Assembly (NCBI RefSeq): GCF_963665445.1
Contig: NZ_OY762276.1
Location: forward strand, 1,086,001-1,150,000
Origin: an uncultured Desulfobulbus sp.
Lineage (GTDB): Bacteria > Desulfobacterota > Desulfobulbia > Desulfobulbales > Desulfobulbaceae
Direction of reading: 5' to 3'
DNA: 64,000 bases
Positions within the stretch are counted from its first letter, which is position 1. Every line of letters begins with the position of its first letter. Of this stretch, positions 1-8,768 are shown piece after piece. The translations under genes and the position numbers were made by a program. A model generated the notes under the pieces. The model was not told where the DNA came from and ran no database searches. It worked only from the letters and a program-made list of their open reading frames with translations.

Positions 1-220
1 TCTCCTGGCCGTTGACCCGGTAAACACCGCGGCTGGGGCGGTCCAGGCAGCCGATGATGTTCATCAGGGTCGACTTGCCCGAGCCCGAGGTGCCGACAAT
101 GGCAACCATCTCCCCGGCCTGGATGGTCAGGTTGATTGCGTTGAGTACGGTCAGGACCTCGTCGCCCGAAGGATAGTCGCGACAGACGTCTTGCAGTTGG
201 AGAAGCGGTGTTGACGTCAT
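1..220 (-). CDS. macB: MacB-type ABC exporter ATP-binding protein (N-terminal part, runs off window)
   Basis: The reading frame starts at 220 on the minus strand and runs off the left edge, giving about 73 residues. It shows the start of an ABC ATPase, with Walker [10 protein letters not shown] followed by [14 protein letters not shown], the typical LolD/MacB-family signature. The ATG overlaps the stop codon of macA (TAATG), so the two are translationally coupled. MacB normally adds a four-helix membrane domain after the ATPase and pairs with MacA and an outer-membrane TolC-like channel; that part is outside the window. A stand-alone LolD-like ATPase is possible, but the MacA neighbour favours MacB. 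Confidence 0.85.
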   Translation of the reverse strand, partial: MTSTPLLQLQDVCRDYPSGDEVLTVLNAINLTIQAGEMVAIVGTSGSGKSTLMNIIGCLDRPSRGVYRVNGQE

Positions 221-1452
221 TACAGCATTCCTGGAGGAGGTCCGCGCCTGCGCATGCCGGATGAAGAGGTTGTCGCGGCTGTTGCCTTGTCTCCGATCAC
301 TACCTGTTGGCCTTCGCTCAGCCCTTCGAGAATTTCGGCCTGGACATTGTTATTGAGCCCGATCTTGACCCACTGCTGGCGGGTCTGTTCAGGCCCTTCG
401 GCCACCTGCACCGAATAGCGTCCCTGGCGATCCCTGTTGCCCAGGGCGGCCGAGGGAATGACCAGGGCATTCTGGGCCTCGGCCAGGACGATATTGACCT
501 GGGTGGTCATGGAGATGCGCAGCTTGCCATCCGGGTTGGGGACATCCAGCACGCCCATATAATAGATCGCCGTACTGGAGGAGGAACTGCTGGTTGAGGA
601 TGACGAACTCGATGAACTGGAGGAACTGTCACTCGAGATGGATTCTGGAGCCGGTTCAATGGAGTTGAGTATCGCCGGAATTCGGTTGTCCGGCTCGCCG
701 AGTATAGTGAAATAGACCCGCTGGCCGGGCTTGACCTTGACCACGTCGGCCTCGGAGATCTCCACCTTGACCGTGACCCGATCCAGGTTGGCTACCTTGA
801 TGATGGTAGGGGCGGTCTGGTTGGCGTTGACGGTCTGACCTTCCTTGGTGACGATTGCCACCACAACGCCGTCGATGGGCGAGGTGATCTTGGTGTAGCC
901 CAGGTCGATCTGAGCCGTGTCCACCGCGATGCGCGCCTGCTCGATCTCGGCATCGAGGGTCTGGATCTCGGCCTTCAGGACCTTGAGATTGGCCTCGGCG
1001 GTTTCATAATCCTCACGAGAGGCGGCGTCGCCCCGGAGCATTTTTTTCTGGCGGTTAAAGGTGAGTTCCGCCAAGGCCAGGGAAGCCTCCTTGGCTTTTT
1101 TCTCCGCCTGAATGGCTTGCAGGGCCGCTTTTTTGGTCTGCAGAGTATTCTGCTGCGGGAGGGAATCGATCTCCGCCACCAGTTGGCCTGCCTTGACCTT
1201 GTCGCCGAGCTCCACCTTGAGCGATTGCAACTGCCCGGAAACCTGTGCGCCGACACTGACCAGGTTGTTTGCCTCGATCTCGCCGCTGGCCAACACCGTG
1301 GTCTCGATGTTGCCGCGGGCAACCGCTGCGGTCATGGTTCCCGTTTGTTTATCTCCACTGAAAAAATACCAAATGGCAGCGGTTGCGACCAGTGCCAGGA
1401 GGCCAAGGGGCAACAACCAGCGCCATCGCGATTTTTTTCTCTTTTTCTGCAT
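220..1452 (-). CDS. macA: MacA-like periplasmic adaptor (membrane fusion protein) of a tripartite ABC efflux pump
   Basis: This 410-residue protein has a basic N-terminus and one membrane anchor at about residues 12-32. It then shows a split lipoyl/barrel-sandwich domain (around 60-80 and 180-205, [10 protein letters not shown]), a long alpha-hairpin (about 100-180) and beta-barrel domains. This is the HlyD/RND-adaptor plan used by MacA to link MacB to an outer-membrane channel. An unusual almost pure serine stretch of about 22 residues (273-294) sits in the beta-barrel region. It is coded by mixed serine codons, so it is not a simple microsatellite. The gene is in an operon with macB. The exported substrate cannot be told from sequence. 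Confidence 0.88.
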   Translation of the reverse strand: MQKKRKKSRWRWLLPLGLLALVATAAIWYFFSGDKQTGTMTAAVARGNIETTVLASGEIEANNLVSVGAQVSGQLQSLKVELGDKVKAGQLVAEIDSLPQQNTLQTKKAALQAIQAEKKAKEASLALAELTFNRQKKMLRGDAASREDYETAEANLKVLKAEIQTLDAEIEQARIAVDTAQIDLGYTKITSPIDGVVVAIVTKEGQTVNANQTAPTIIKVANLDRVTVKVEISEADVVKVKPGQRVYFTILGEPDNRIPAILNSIEPAPESISSDSSSSSSSSSSSTSSSSSSTAIYYMGVLDVPNPDGKLRISMTTQVNIVLAEAQNALVIPSAALGNRDRQGRYSVQVAEGPEQTRQQWVKIGLNNNVQAEILEGLSEGQQVVIGDKATAATTSSSGMRRRGPPPGML

Positions 1453-1640
1453 GGTAAGGTCTCGTCCTAACCTTTGGGGCCGACCGGGCTAATCATCCTT
1501 GAAAAGTGCTTTTTTCGGAAAAAAAGCAAAGAAAGTGCTCACACAATAGGACAGGATTCAGAGTGTGCCTAGGGTTGGCGTCCTGTTTTTCGGGTTAACT
1601 TCTGTAAAGGGGACGGCGCGCTGTATTGCGCACCGTCTTT

Positions 1641-2027
1641 TCAATGATCGCCATGGCGATATCCTCCAAAAGGTAAAGAATGCCGTCCCCCATGGTCACG
1701 GCCGTGCTCTTTGTGATTGCCCAAAGGCAGGAAACTCAAGCCGATGAGCACGACAAAGATGATCATTATGGCTTTGCCCACCGGCTGGGTGACTGTTTGC
1801 GTCAGGGGGCGATAATTGAGCGCCACATGGAACACCGCAGCGATCACAAAGAGCCAACTGAGCCACTCGTGGCTCCACTTGACAAGCCCGGTATGGACAC
1901 CAAAAAAGAGGAGAATCCCGGTCAGGGCGGAGAGGAGAAAGGCGCCTGTGACCAATGGCGTCACCCAGTTTCGCGAAAGCGGTATGGCTGGATGGTTCTT
2001 GTGCTCATTGGAGCTGTTGTCGTTCAT
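1641..2027 (-). CDS. DUF4405-like small membrane protein with histidine-rich tail
   Basis: This 128-residue protein has three to four hydrophobic segments (about 24-43, 55-72, 84-104) with histidines in the helices (GVHTGLVKWSHEW, FHVALNY), as in DUF4405/cytochrome-b561-like small membrane proteins. The last 25 residues are packed with His, Gly and Asp, which suggests metal binding. It lies between the small exported protein gene (46 bp upstream) and macA, on the same strand, so it probably belongs to the MacAB operon. Its biochemical role is unknown. The family assignment is by pattern only. Confidence 0.65.
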   Translation of the reverse strand: MNDNSSNEHKNHPAIPLSRNWVTPLVTGAFLLSALTGILLFFGVHTGLVKWSHEWLSWLFVIAAVFHVALNYRPLTQTVTQPVGKAIMIIFVVLIGLSFLPLGNHKEHGRDHGGRHSLPFGGYRHGDH

Positions 2028-2073
2028 CGGCAGTTTTGTTGAGCAATCGTCATCTTGAGAGAAGGAAACCGAG

Positions 2074-2382
2074 TTATCGCTGCTCAGGCGGTTCCTGTCC
2101 GTCTTTGGGCGGCGGCGGTGGGTTTAGGGGACGGGCAATCAACTGGCCGTCCTTTTGTTCGCAAACAGCCTTGATGGTATCGCCATGCGGGGTTTCCAGG
2201 GTTACCGAATCACCGGCAGCATTCCCCTTGCAGGCCTCGAAGAATTCCGGCGGCGGGCCCTGATGTGTTGACGGGCCGGCAGGCGGCATGTCCATGTTGT
2301 CGGCAAAGGTGACGGTGGTTATGGCCGTTGAAACGAGCAGGGCCGCGAGCAGCAGTGATGAAAACATTTTTTTGATGTGCAT
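2074..2382 (-). CDS. Small exported protein with proline-rich ends
   Basis: This 102-residue protein begins with a clear Sec signal peptide (about residues 1-27, hydrophobic core then TFADN). The ATG at 2382 was chosen because the signal peptide starts there; a longer open frame reaches 2655 but has no signal features. The mature part contains two cysteines (EACKGN and KAVCEQ) that could form a disulfide, and PPP/PPPPP tracts near both ends. It is the first gene of the leftward operon leading to macA and macB and faces the BaeSR-type regulator genes. A periplasmic stress or accessory role is plausible but unproven. Confidence 0.65.
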   Translation of the reverse strand: MHIKKMFSSLLLAALLVSTAITTVTFADNMDMPPAGPSTHQGPPPEFFEACKGNAAGDSVTLETPHGDTIKAVCEQKDGQLIARPLNPPPPPKDGQEPPEQR

Positions 2383-2440
2383 ACGAGATTCCTTTGGTTT
2401 AAGGGGAAACGGCTGGAAAGGTTCATGGTAACCAATGAGG

Positions 2441-2462
2441 ACAAAATATCCGCCTATTTTGT
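2441..2462. promoter_or_regulatory. Inverted repeat between divergent operons (candidate operator)
   Basis: ACAAAATA (2441-2448) and TATTTTGT (2455-2462) form a perfect 8-bp inverted repeat with a 6-bp spacer. It sits in the 178-bp gap between the leftward exported-protein/macAB operon (start 2382) and the rightward histidine kinase gene (start 2561). The position suits a site for the response regulator encoded at 4028. No binding data can be read from sequence. Confidence 0.4.
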
Positions 2463-2560
2463 AAGAAATGTGGACGAAAAAAGGAAATACCCGCACGTTC
2501 ATCCTCGACACTGGATGCGACCAAACCAGGTGTGGTAGGAAAAGGGCAGGAGGATTGGTT

Positions 2561-4021
2561 ATGCGTCTGTCATTGCGCCTTGGTATTCGATACCGTTTGT
2601 TTATTGCCTTTTTTGCCGCCACCTGCTGTGTGATCATCAGCATGTTCGTCATCACCAGGATCAGTTTTGAGCGGGGGGCCTTTCGTTATATTAAAGGGAT
2701 TGAAAAAGAGCGCTTGGAGGAGTTGGCCCGGAACCTGGAGGAATTGTATGCCGTCAAAGGCAACTGGAGCTTTTTGCAGGATGAGGCAACCTCCTGGTCG
2801 ATCCTGGTCAACGATGCGGAGGATTCCAGGCCCAGAGGGGACCATCATCATCGGCCTCGGGGGAAATTGCTTGAGGGTCACGGCCCCGAACTTGACATGG
2901 AACTGCTGCCACCCCCGCCCCCGAGACATCACCATGATTTTGCCCAGAGGGTATTACTGCTCGACGGTAAAAACGCACAGCTGCGGGGCCAGCCCGGGCC
3001 GTGGAGAACGGAGCCGTACCTGCTGCCGCTTACGGCCGGAGGGAAGAATATCGGTTCGCTTGGGCTGGTGCCGCCGAAATTTCTCAATGATCTGCGCATT
3101 CGCCATTTCGTCAGCGAGCAGCATCGCACACTCTTTCTCACCGCAATGTGTCTGGCGGCCGGGGCGGCGTTGCTCTCCCTGCCTCTGGCGGGGCGTATGG
3201 TCCGCAGGATAATGACTTTGGCCAAGGCGACCAACCGCCTGGCCTCGGGCGAGTACGGCACCAGGGTTCCCGCGGAAAGCTGGGACGAGCTGGGGCAGTT
3301 GGCCCGGGATTTCAATCGGCTTGCCCAAACCCTTGAAAGCAACGAGCAACTCCGCCGTCGCTGGGTGGCGGATATTTCCCATGAGCTGCGTACCCCTCTT
3401 TCTGTTCTCCGCGGAGAGATTGAAGCGGTCCAGGATGGAGTCAGGCCCTTGAACGCGCAGACCATGGAGGTGCTTCACAATGAAATCCTTCATTTAGGCC
3501 GCCTGGTGGAGGACCTCTACGAGTTGTCTCTGGCCGATATCGGTGCCTTGCACTACCGCAAGCGAGAACTCGACTGGGCAGCTCTGGTGGCGCAGACCAT
3601 GGAATCCGCACGGGAGCAATTCCGGCAAAAGACATTGGCCTTGCAGTATATTGGCCCGACATCGGGCTTGCCCCTGTGGGGCGACGGCGAGCGGCTCCGG
3701 CAACTGCTGGCAAATCTGCTGCAAAACACCCTGCGCTACACCGATGCGGGCGGACGTCTCGAGGTGCGGTTGGTTGCAGGGAAGGAGCAGTACCGGCTTG
3801 TGTTTGCCGACTCGGCACCGGGGGTGCCGGCCGCCTCCCTGGAGCGGCTCTTTGATCGTCTTTATCGGGTAGAGGGGTCACGCAACCGTGCACGCGGAGG
3901 GGCCGGATTGGGTCTGGCGCTGTGCAAATCCATTGTCGAGGCGCATGGCGGTAGTATTTCGGCATCCGCTGCCGCCCTGGGAGGCCTGCAGATAACCATC
4001 GAACTGCCGATAAACGGATAA
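2561..4021 (+). CDS. baeS: BaeS-like sensor histidine kinase
   Basis: This 486-residue membrane sensor kinase has a first membrane helix at about 11-33, a periplasmic domain to about 185, a second helix at about 190-210 and a HAMP domain to about 262. A HisKA domain carries the phosphorylated histidine in DISHELRTPLS, and an HATPase domain has N-box LLQNTLRY and G-box GGAGLGLAL. The periplasmic part has His/Pro clusters (GDHHHRPRG and PPPPPRHHHD) that could bind metal. The ATG at 2561 follows a good GCAGGAGG site. The response regulator gene starts 6 bp after the stop. It resembles BaeS, the envelope-stress sensor, mainly through its partner. Confidence 0.85.
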   Translation: MRLSLRLGIRYRLFIAFFAATCCVIISMFVITRISFERGAFRYIKGIEKERLEELARNLEELYAVKGNWSFLQDEATSWSILVNDAEDSRPRGDHHHRPRGKLLEGHGPELDMELLPPPPPRHHHDFAQRVLLLDGKNAQLRGQPGPWRTEPYLLPLTAGGKNIGSLGLVPPKFLNDLRIRHFVSEQHRTLFLTAMCLAAGAALLSLPLAGRMVRRIMTLAKATNRLASGEYGTRVPAESWDELGQLARDFNRLAQTLESNEQLRRRWVADISHELRTPLSVLRGEIEAVQDGVRPLNAQTMEVLHNEILHLGRLVEDLYELSLADIGALHYRKRELDWAALVAQTMESAREQFRQKTLALQYIGPTSGLPLWGDGERLRQLLANLLQNTLRYTDAGGRLEVRLVAGKEQYRLVFADSAPGVPAASLERLFDRLYRVEGSRNRARGGAGLGLALCKSIVEAHGGSISASAAALGGLQITIELPING

Positions 4022-4027
4022 GGACAC

Positions 4028-4708
4028 ATGGCACATATACTTATTGTCGAGGATGAAGAGCGCCTGGCCTCGTTGCTGGTCGATTATCTCAGCGCCTCCG
4101 GTATGACCAGTCACTGGCTGGCCGAAGGGAGCGGTGTGGCGGCGCATGTACGGCGGGAGCCACCGGACCTGATCCTGCTGGATCTGATGCTGCCCGGCAG
4201 GGACGGCATGGAGATCTGCAAGGACATTCGGTCCTTCTCCCGCGTTCCGATCATCATGGTCACCGCGCGCATCGAGGAGATCGATCGCCTGCTCGGGTTG
4301 GAGCTGGGTGCCGATGACTATATCTGTAAGCCGTACAGCCCGCGGGAAGTGGTGGCCCGGGTCAAGGCGGTGCTGCGCCGGACCATGGATACGCCTGCCT
4401 CTTCGACCGGTCTGGAGATCGATCAACCGGCAATGCGCGCCCGCATCAATGGCCGGCTTTTGGATCTGACCGCGGTTGAATTCAATCTGCTGGCCTTTCT
4501 CGTTGCCCGGCCCGGTCGTATCTACAACCGGGATCAGCTGATGGAGCAAATCTATCCTGACCAGCGCATCGTCAATGACCGTACCATTGACAGCCATATC
4601 AAAAAGCTCCGCCGAAAAATCGAGCAGGCCGCGCCTGCGTGCGATCTGATCCGTTCGGTCTATGGGGTCGGCTACAAGTATGAGCCCGAAGGCGGCAGCT
4701 TCGCTTGA
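4028..4708 (+). CDS. baeR: BaeR-like OmpR-family response regulator
   Basis: This 226-residue protein has a receiver domain (1-120) with acidic pocket VEDEE, the phosphoacceptor Asp in LILLDLMLPG, Thr in MVTARIEEID and Lys in ICKPYSPREVV. It ends with a winged-helix DNA-binding domain (about 130-222, DRTIDSHIKKLRRK). The stretch IEEIDRLLGLELGADDYICK is almost word for word that of enterobacterial BaeR. It is cotranscribed with the kinase. BaeR activates envelope-stress exporters, so the divergent macAB operon is a likely target here; that link is an inference. Confidence 0.88.
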   Translation: MAHILIVEDEERLASLLVDYLSASGMTSHWLAEGSGVAAHVRREPPDLILLDLMLPGRDGMEICKDIRSFSRVPIIMVTARIEEIDRLLGLELGADDYICKPYSPREVVARVKAVLRRTMDTPASSTGLEIDQPAMRARINGRLLDLTAVEFNLLAFLVARPGRIYNRDQLMEQIYPDQRIVNDRTIDSHIKKLRRKIEQAAPACDLIRSVYGVGYKYEPEGGSFA

Positions 4709-4827
4709 GGCTTTTGCAACCAGCTGTATTTCTTCACTCCTTTGGTAGGCATTTAGGGGGAGCCATGCTATAGTGCCCTCAGATGGTCCCGTCCGTTTTC
4801 CACGTATCTTTTGCAGCGGAGGTTTCC

Positions 4828-5490
4828 ATGACCCTTTTACCTCACATAGAGCAGGAAACGCGCCCCAACCCGGACGCAGCCGTGATCTGGCTCCACGGCC
4901 TCGGTGCCGATGGCTCTGACTTCGCGCCCATCGTGCCGGAGCTGAATCTGCCGCCGGAACTGGGCATTCGATTCATTTTCCCGCACGCGCCCTCAATGCC
5001 GGTCACGGTGAATAACGGCTATGTCATGCCTGCCTGGTTCGATATTCAGGTGATGGATATCGACCGCAAGGTCGACAAGGACCAGTTGTTGGTGTCGGCC
5101 ACTGCCATCAAAGGTTTTATCGACCGTGAGCGCAAGCGCGGTATCGACAGCCGCCGCATTGTCCTGGCCGGTTTTTCCCAAGGGGGGGCGGTGGCCTACC
5201 AGGTCAGCCTCAGCCATCCCGAACCGTTGGGAGGGCTGATCGCCATGTCGACTTATTTTGCCACCAGCGACTCCATTTCTTTAGACGCGGCCAACCAGGG
5301 GTTGCCGATCGAGATCCATCACGGCGTCTATGATCCGGTGGTGCCCCAGGCGCTGGGCATACGTGCCGCCGAATTCCTCCAGGCGCACGACTATGCCATT
5401 AAATTTCGCACCTATCCCATGGAGCATGCGGTCTGTCCGCCACAGATCGAGCATATCTCGCAGGCGCTGCAGCGATTCCTCATTCAATAA
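4828..5490 (+). CDS. Carboxylesterase/acyl-protein thioesterase-like alpha/beta hydrolase
   Basis: This 220-residue protein belongs to the phospholipase/carboxylesterase family (about 220 residues is typical). It has the N-terminal WLHGLGADGSDF oxyanion-loop motif, nucleophile Ser at about 117 in GFSQGG, an Asp in VYDPVVP and a His in MEHAVCP. No signal peptide, so cytoplasmic. The ATG at 4828 is preferred to an earlier one at 4783 because it follows a GCGGAGG site and begins the conserved domain. It probably hydrolyses short-chain or aromatic esters; the natural substrate is unknown. Confidence 0.88.
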   Translation: MTLLPHIEQETRPNPDAAVIWLHGLGADGSDFAPIVPELNLPPELGIRFIFPHAPSMPVTVNNGYVMPAWFDIQVMDIDRKVDKDQLLVSATAIKGFIDRERKRGIDSRRIVLAGFSQGGAVAYQVSLSHPEPLGGLIAMSTYFATSDSISLDAANQGLPIEIHHGVYDPVVPQALGIRAAEFLQAHDYAIKFRTYPMEHAVCPPQIEHISQALQRFLIQ

Positions 5491-5520
5491 CTCTCAGTGG
5501 AGATCGCACGAGGAGGGGGG

Positions 5521-6597
5521 ATGCACATCGGATCCAAAGCAGAGGCGCAGCAACGGGCTGATCAGATTTCCGCCTTTCGCTCCGAACTGGAGGATTTGCG
5601 CCAGGAACAGGTGCTCAGCCTCGACCCGCTCCAGGAAGAGGCGGTTCGTCGCTTCCACCATCGGTTGCTGGCTCAGCTGGCCGCCGGTTTTGATATCGAC
5701 ACCAGCAACCGGCAAAAACAGCTCAGCCTTGGCATGGGGATCACCTCCTCCATCGGCGTTATGGGACTGGCCGCCTCGGTCTTCTTCTTTTATTATCAAT
5801 ACTGGGGCGTGCTCGATCTCAAAACCCAGGTGATCGCCCTGATCTCCATGCCGATTGTCACCCTGGTGCTGACCATGGTGGCCGCCTGGCTGGAGAAATC
5901 CGGCTATTTTGCCAAGCTCTTCAGCCTGATCACCCTGGTCTGTTTTGTCCTGGATCTGTCCATGCTCGGGCAGATCTTCAACATGGTTCCCAATCCCCTG
6001 GTCATGCTTGTGTGGGCGCTTTTTGCCGCACTGCTTGCCTACGCCGTGCAGAGTCGTTTCATGCTGGTCATGGGGATCTGCAGCTTTGCCGGATTTCTCT
6101 CGGCCAAGGCCGCGACCTGGAGCGGCTGTTACTGGATCTCCTTTGGCGAGCGACCGGAAACCTTCTTTCCGGCCGCATTGGTGGTTTTTCTGGTTTCGCT
6201 CATTCCCCATTACCGGTATTCCGGCTTTGCTGCGCTTTATAGAATCTTTGGCCTGCTGTTCTTTTTTATTCCGGTGCTGGTGCTTGCCAACTGGGGGGCG
6301 CTCAGTTTTCTCGACTCTGCACCGGTCCTGGTGGAGATGTTCTATCAGGTGGCGGGCTTTGTGGTTGCCGGTGCCATGATCGGCCTGGGCATTTTTTGCG
6401 GCTGGCCTGAGGTGGTGAACACCTCCAACAGCTTTTTTACCCTGTTGCTCTATACCAAATTTTACGACTGGTGGTGGGAATGGCTTCCCAAGTACCAGTT
6501 CTTCCTGCTGATCGGCCTGACGTCCATTCTCATGCTGTTGATCCTGAAACGGCTTCGCAGGGTGTCCATCCGCCGCAAGGCAGAGGCCGCGTTATGA
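5521..6597 (+). CDS. Polytopic membrane protein, DUF2157-like
   Basis: This 358-residue protein has a soluble, Gln/Glu-rich N-terminal region of about 70 residues and then at least eight hydrophobic helices to about residue 340, ending in a basic tail. It resembles DUF2157-type predicted membrane proteins. The ATG at 5521 follows a strong AGGAGGGGGG ribosome site. Its stop overlaps the start of the next gene (ATGA), indicating coupled translation and a joint role with the DUF4824-like product. No catalytic motif was recognised. Confidence 0.65.
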   Translation: MHIGSKAEAQQRADQISAFRSELEDLRQEQVLSLDPLQEEAVRRFHHRLLAQLAAGFDIDTSNRQKQLSLGMGITSSIGVMGLAASVFFFYYQYWGVLDLKTQVIALISMPIVTLVLTMVAAWLEKSGYFAKLFSLITLVCFVLDLSMLGQIFNMVPNPLVMLVWALFAALLAYAVQSRFMLVMGICSFAGFLSAKAATWSGCYWISFGERPETFFPAALVVFLVSLIPHYRYSGFAALYRIFGLLFFFIPVLVLANWGALSFLDSAPVLVEMFYQVAGFVVAGAMIGLGIFCGWPEVVNTSNSFFTLLLYTKFYDWWWEWLPKYQFFLLIGLTSILMLLILKRLRRVSIRRKAEAAL

Positions 6598-7463
6598 ACA
6601 AGGTGGTGGTGACCCGGCTTCTTTTTGCAGCCGCCTTGGTGGTGCTGGTCGCGGTGAATGCGCAGGTCCTTTCGCGAATCGCCGACAACCGGACGCAGGG
6701 TGCGGAGTCCCGGCTGTGGCTCAGTGAACGGGAGTTGCCCCAGGTGCGATGGTTGGCTCTTGACAACAGCGGTGTCGATTTACGTATCCGCTGGCGTAAT
6801 TTGGGACGCGAGGGCAACAGGGTCGATGATCGAGCCCCCTCCTGGCTGAGCGGTAAAAAGCTCGAGGAGCTTGGATTCGTTTTTGCCGACGGTCGTCTTG
6901 CCGGAGAACTCGATGCACGACCCGACCTGGAACGAGCAGTGTTCTTCGTGCTTGAATACAATGGTCCCGCCTATCACGAGGCGGTCCGCAGGGCGGAACG
7001 GGCCCTGGCTGAACTCGAGCAGGAACAGCGCGCCAATCCCGGTGATACAACCTGGTCGTCCAAACGGTTCCAGGCAAAAAAACGGATTCGGGCCGAGGAG
7101 ATGGAGCAATCGCGACTTTTTGTGGTCAATGCTGGCCAGGATGCAAAGCAACTCCGCAAGCTCTATAACGATTCCGGCCGCTATATCATTACCCGCGGTG
7201 TGGTGCGTCTCTCCTTTCACCAAGAACACGGGCGACTTTGGGCCCGTGGCTGGATTCAGGCTCTTCAGCCGGGGAGATTGCATTTGTGCCTTGCAGATCG
7301 TCAAAAGATTGAGGCCATCACTCACGATGGCAAACGGGACAGCGGTCAGAGCAATTTGCCTCGATATGAGGTCGAGGTTGTCTACGGCAGCAGGCTCGAG
7401 CCGTGGATAGCGGCCATCCGAGAACGCTCCACTGTGGAGCAAGACGGAAACAAAAATGAGTGA
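6594..7463 (+). CDS. DUF4824-like membrane-anchored protein
   Basis: This 289-residue protein has one N-terminal hydrophobic segment (about residues 5-24) followed by a soluble, presumably periplasmic domain. The motif ESRLWLSERELP, then a tryptophan/arginine-rich strand (RIRWRNL), matches what I recall of DUF4824 proteins, which are commonly paired with a DUF2157 protein. The start overlaps the upstream stop by 4 bp. Its 3' end overlaps the LysE stub at 7456. Function unknown. Confidence 0.6.
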   Translation: MNKVVVTRLLFAAALVVLVAVNAQVLSRIADNRTQGAESRLWLSERELPQVRWLALDNSGVDLRIRWRNLGREGNRVDDRAPSWLSGKKLEELGFVFADGRLAGELDARPDLERAVFFVLEYNGPAYHEAVRRAERALAELEQEQRANPGDTTWSSKRFQAKKRIRAEEMEQSRLFVVNAGQDAKQLRKLYNDSGRYIITRGVVRLSFHQEHGRLWARGWIQALQPGRLHLCLADRQKIEAITHDGKRDSGQSNLPRYEVEVVYGSRLEPWIAAIRERSTVEQDGNKNE

Positions 7464-7692
7464 TCTCAGTTATTGGTGTGTGTTCTTTTCAGCGGCGTTG
7501 GCCTTGACTCTCGCCCTCGGTCCGGACCTGATGCATGTCCTTTCGCGGACCGTTGCCCAGGTGACCCGTGTCGGTCTTGCCTCGGCCGCCGGTGTCTCTA
7601 CTGGAGCCCTGGTGCATGTGGCGGCTGCGTCGCTCGGATTGTCAGCCATTTGGGCCACCTCGGCCCTGGCCTTGGCGGAACATCGCAGTTAA
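7456..7692 (+). pseudogene. LysE/RhtB-family exporter, N-terminal stub
   Basis: The frame encodes 78 residues that match the first quarter of LysE/RhtB amino-acid exporters: a first membrane helix with ALTLALGPDLMHVLSRT and then GLASAAGVSTGALVHVAAASLGLSAI. Family members are about 200-210 residues with five to six helices, so this one stops after roughly two helices. The frame ends at TAA 7690 and the following sequence is the leader of the next gene, so the rest was deleted rather than shifted out of frame. Probably non-functional. Confidence 0.75.
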
Positions 7693-7747
7693 CTTGAAAC
7701 AGATGGTCTCTGGACCTTGTCTCATTCCAACTCAAAAGGAGTATGCA

Positions 7748-8671
7748 ATGATTGCAATGAATCGAAATGACAAAAGATCTCGGTGGCGGCAGCTGGTGTC
7801 CGGATGGGTCAGCCTGTTGCTGCTCTTGGCACTTGCCTCGCCGTCCATCGCTGCAGAGAGCTTGCCGCAGGTGGTACTTTCCCGGGATCACACCCCCATT
7901 ACCTACGAGGTGTATGGATCTGGCGAACCGACCCTGGTGTTCGTCCATGGCTGGAGCTGTGATTCCCGCTACTGGCGGATGCAGGTTGATCAGTTTGCCA
8001 AAAAGTATCGCGTGGTGGTGCTTGATCTCGCCGGACACGGCCAGTCAGGCATGACCCGACGATGCTACTTCATGCGTGCCTTTGCCGAGGATGTCAAGGC
8101 GGTGACCGAGGCCGTGGGCAGCAAGACGGTCATCCTGATCGGCCATTCCATGGGCGGTGAAATTGCAGCCATGGCCGCACGTATGATGCCGGATCGGGTT
8201 ATCGGCCTGATCGGCGTGGATAGCTTGGAGAATGTGGAATATCCCCTCAGCCGTCAGGAGGCTGAGGCAATGCTGGCGCCGATGATTGATCATTTTCGTC
8301 GTGAAAGCCGTAACTTCGTGCAGACCATGTTTCGACCGAACACCAACGTCGCGGTGCGTCAATGGGTGCTGGACGACATCTCCTCGGCACCACCCTCGAT
8401 CGCCCTGGAAGCCCTGGAAGCCTACCTCTTTGAGTATGTCCGCGGGAAGATCGCCAAGGTTTTTGATACACTCAAGATACCGGTGGTCTGCGTCAACGGC
8501 GATCTCTGGCCGATCGATTATGAGGCCAACCGCCGCCATATCAAGTCGTTTGAGGCGATCATCGTCCCCGGCGGCGATCATTTTCTCATGCTCGACAAGG
8601 CAAACGCCTTTAACCAGGCATTGGAGAAAGCCATCTATATCGTCATGCGAAAGGCGGCTGATATTCGCTAA
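7748..8671 (+). CDS. Exported alpha/beta hydrolase
   Basis: This 307-residue protein has a Sec signal peptide (about 1-36, basic start then SLLLLLALASPSIAA). The hydrolase fold shows FVHGWSCDSRYW (oxyanion region), nucleophile elbow GHSMGG (Ser about residue 140), an acid in VNGDLWPID and a catalytic His in GGDHFLML. The ATG at 7748 follows AAAGGAG at the right spacing. It resembles ester- or lactone-cleaving hydrolases of the AB_hydrolase_1 group. The substrate is not deducible. It stands alone between the LysE stub and the convergent GGDEF-EAL gene. Confidence 0.85.
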   Translation: MIAMNRNDKRSRWRQLVSGWVSLLLLLALASPSIAAESLPQVVLSRDHTPITYEVYGSGEPTLVFVHGWSCDSRYWRMQVDQFAKKYRVVVLDLAGHGQSGMTRRCYFMRAFAEDVKAVTEAVGSKTVILIGHSMGGEIAAMAARMMPDRVIGLIGVDSLENVEYPLSRQEAEAMLAPMIDHFRRESRNFVQTMFRPNTNVAVRQWVLDDISSAPPSIALEALEAYLFEYVRGKIAKVFDTLKIPVVCVNGDLWPIDYEANRRHIKSFEAIIVPGGDHFLMLDKANAFNQALEKAIYIVMRKAADIR

Positions 8672-8768
8672 ACACGAAAAGAGAAAGCAGCCTTGCGACT
8701 GCTGATAGACAGAGGGAGGGAGCTTGCGAGGCTTTCTCCCTTTTTTTGATGCACATCGGGGCTATGGC

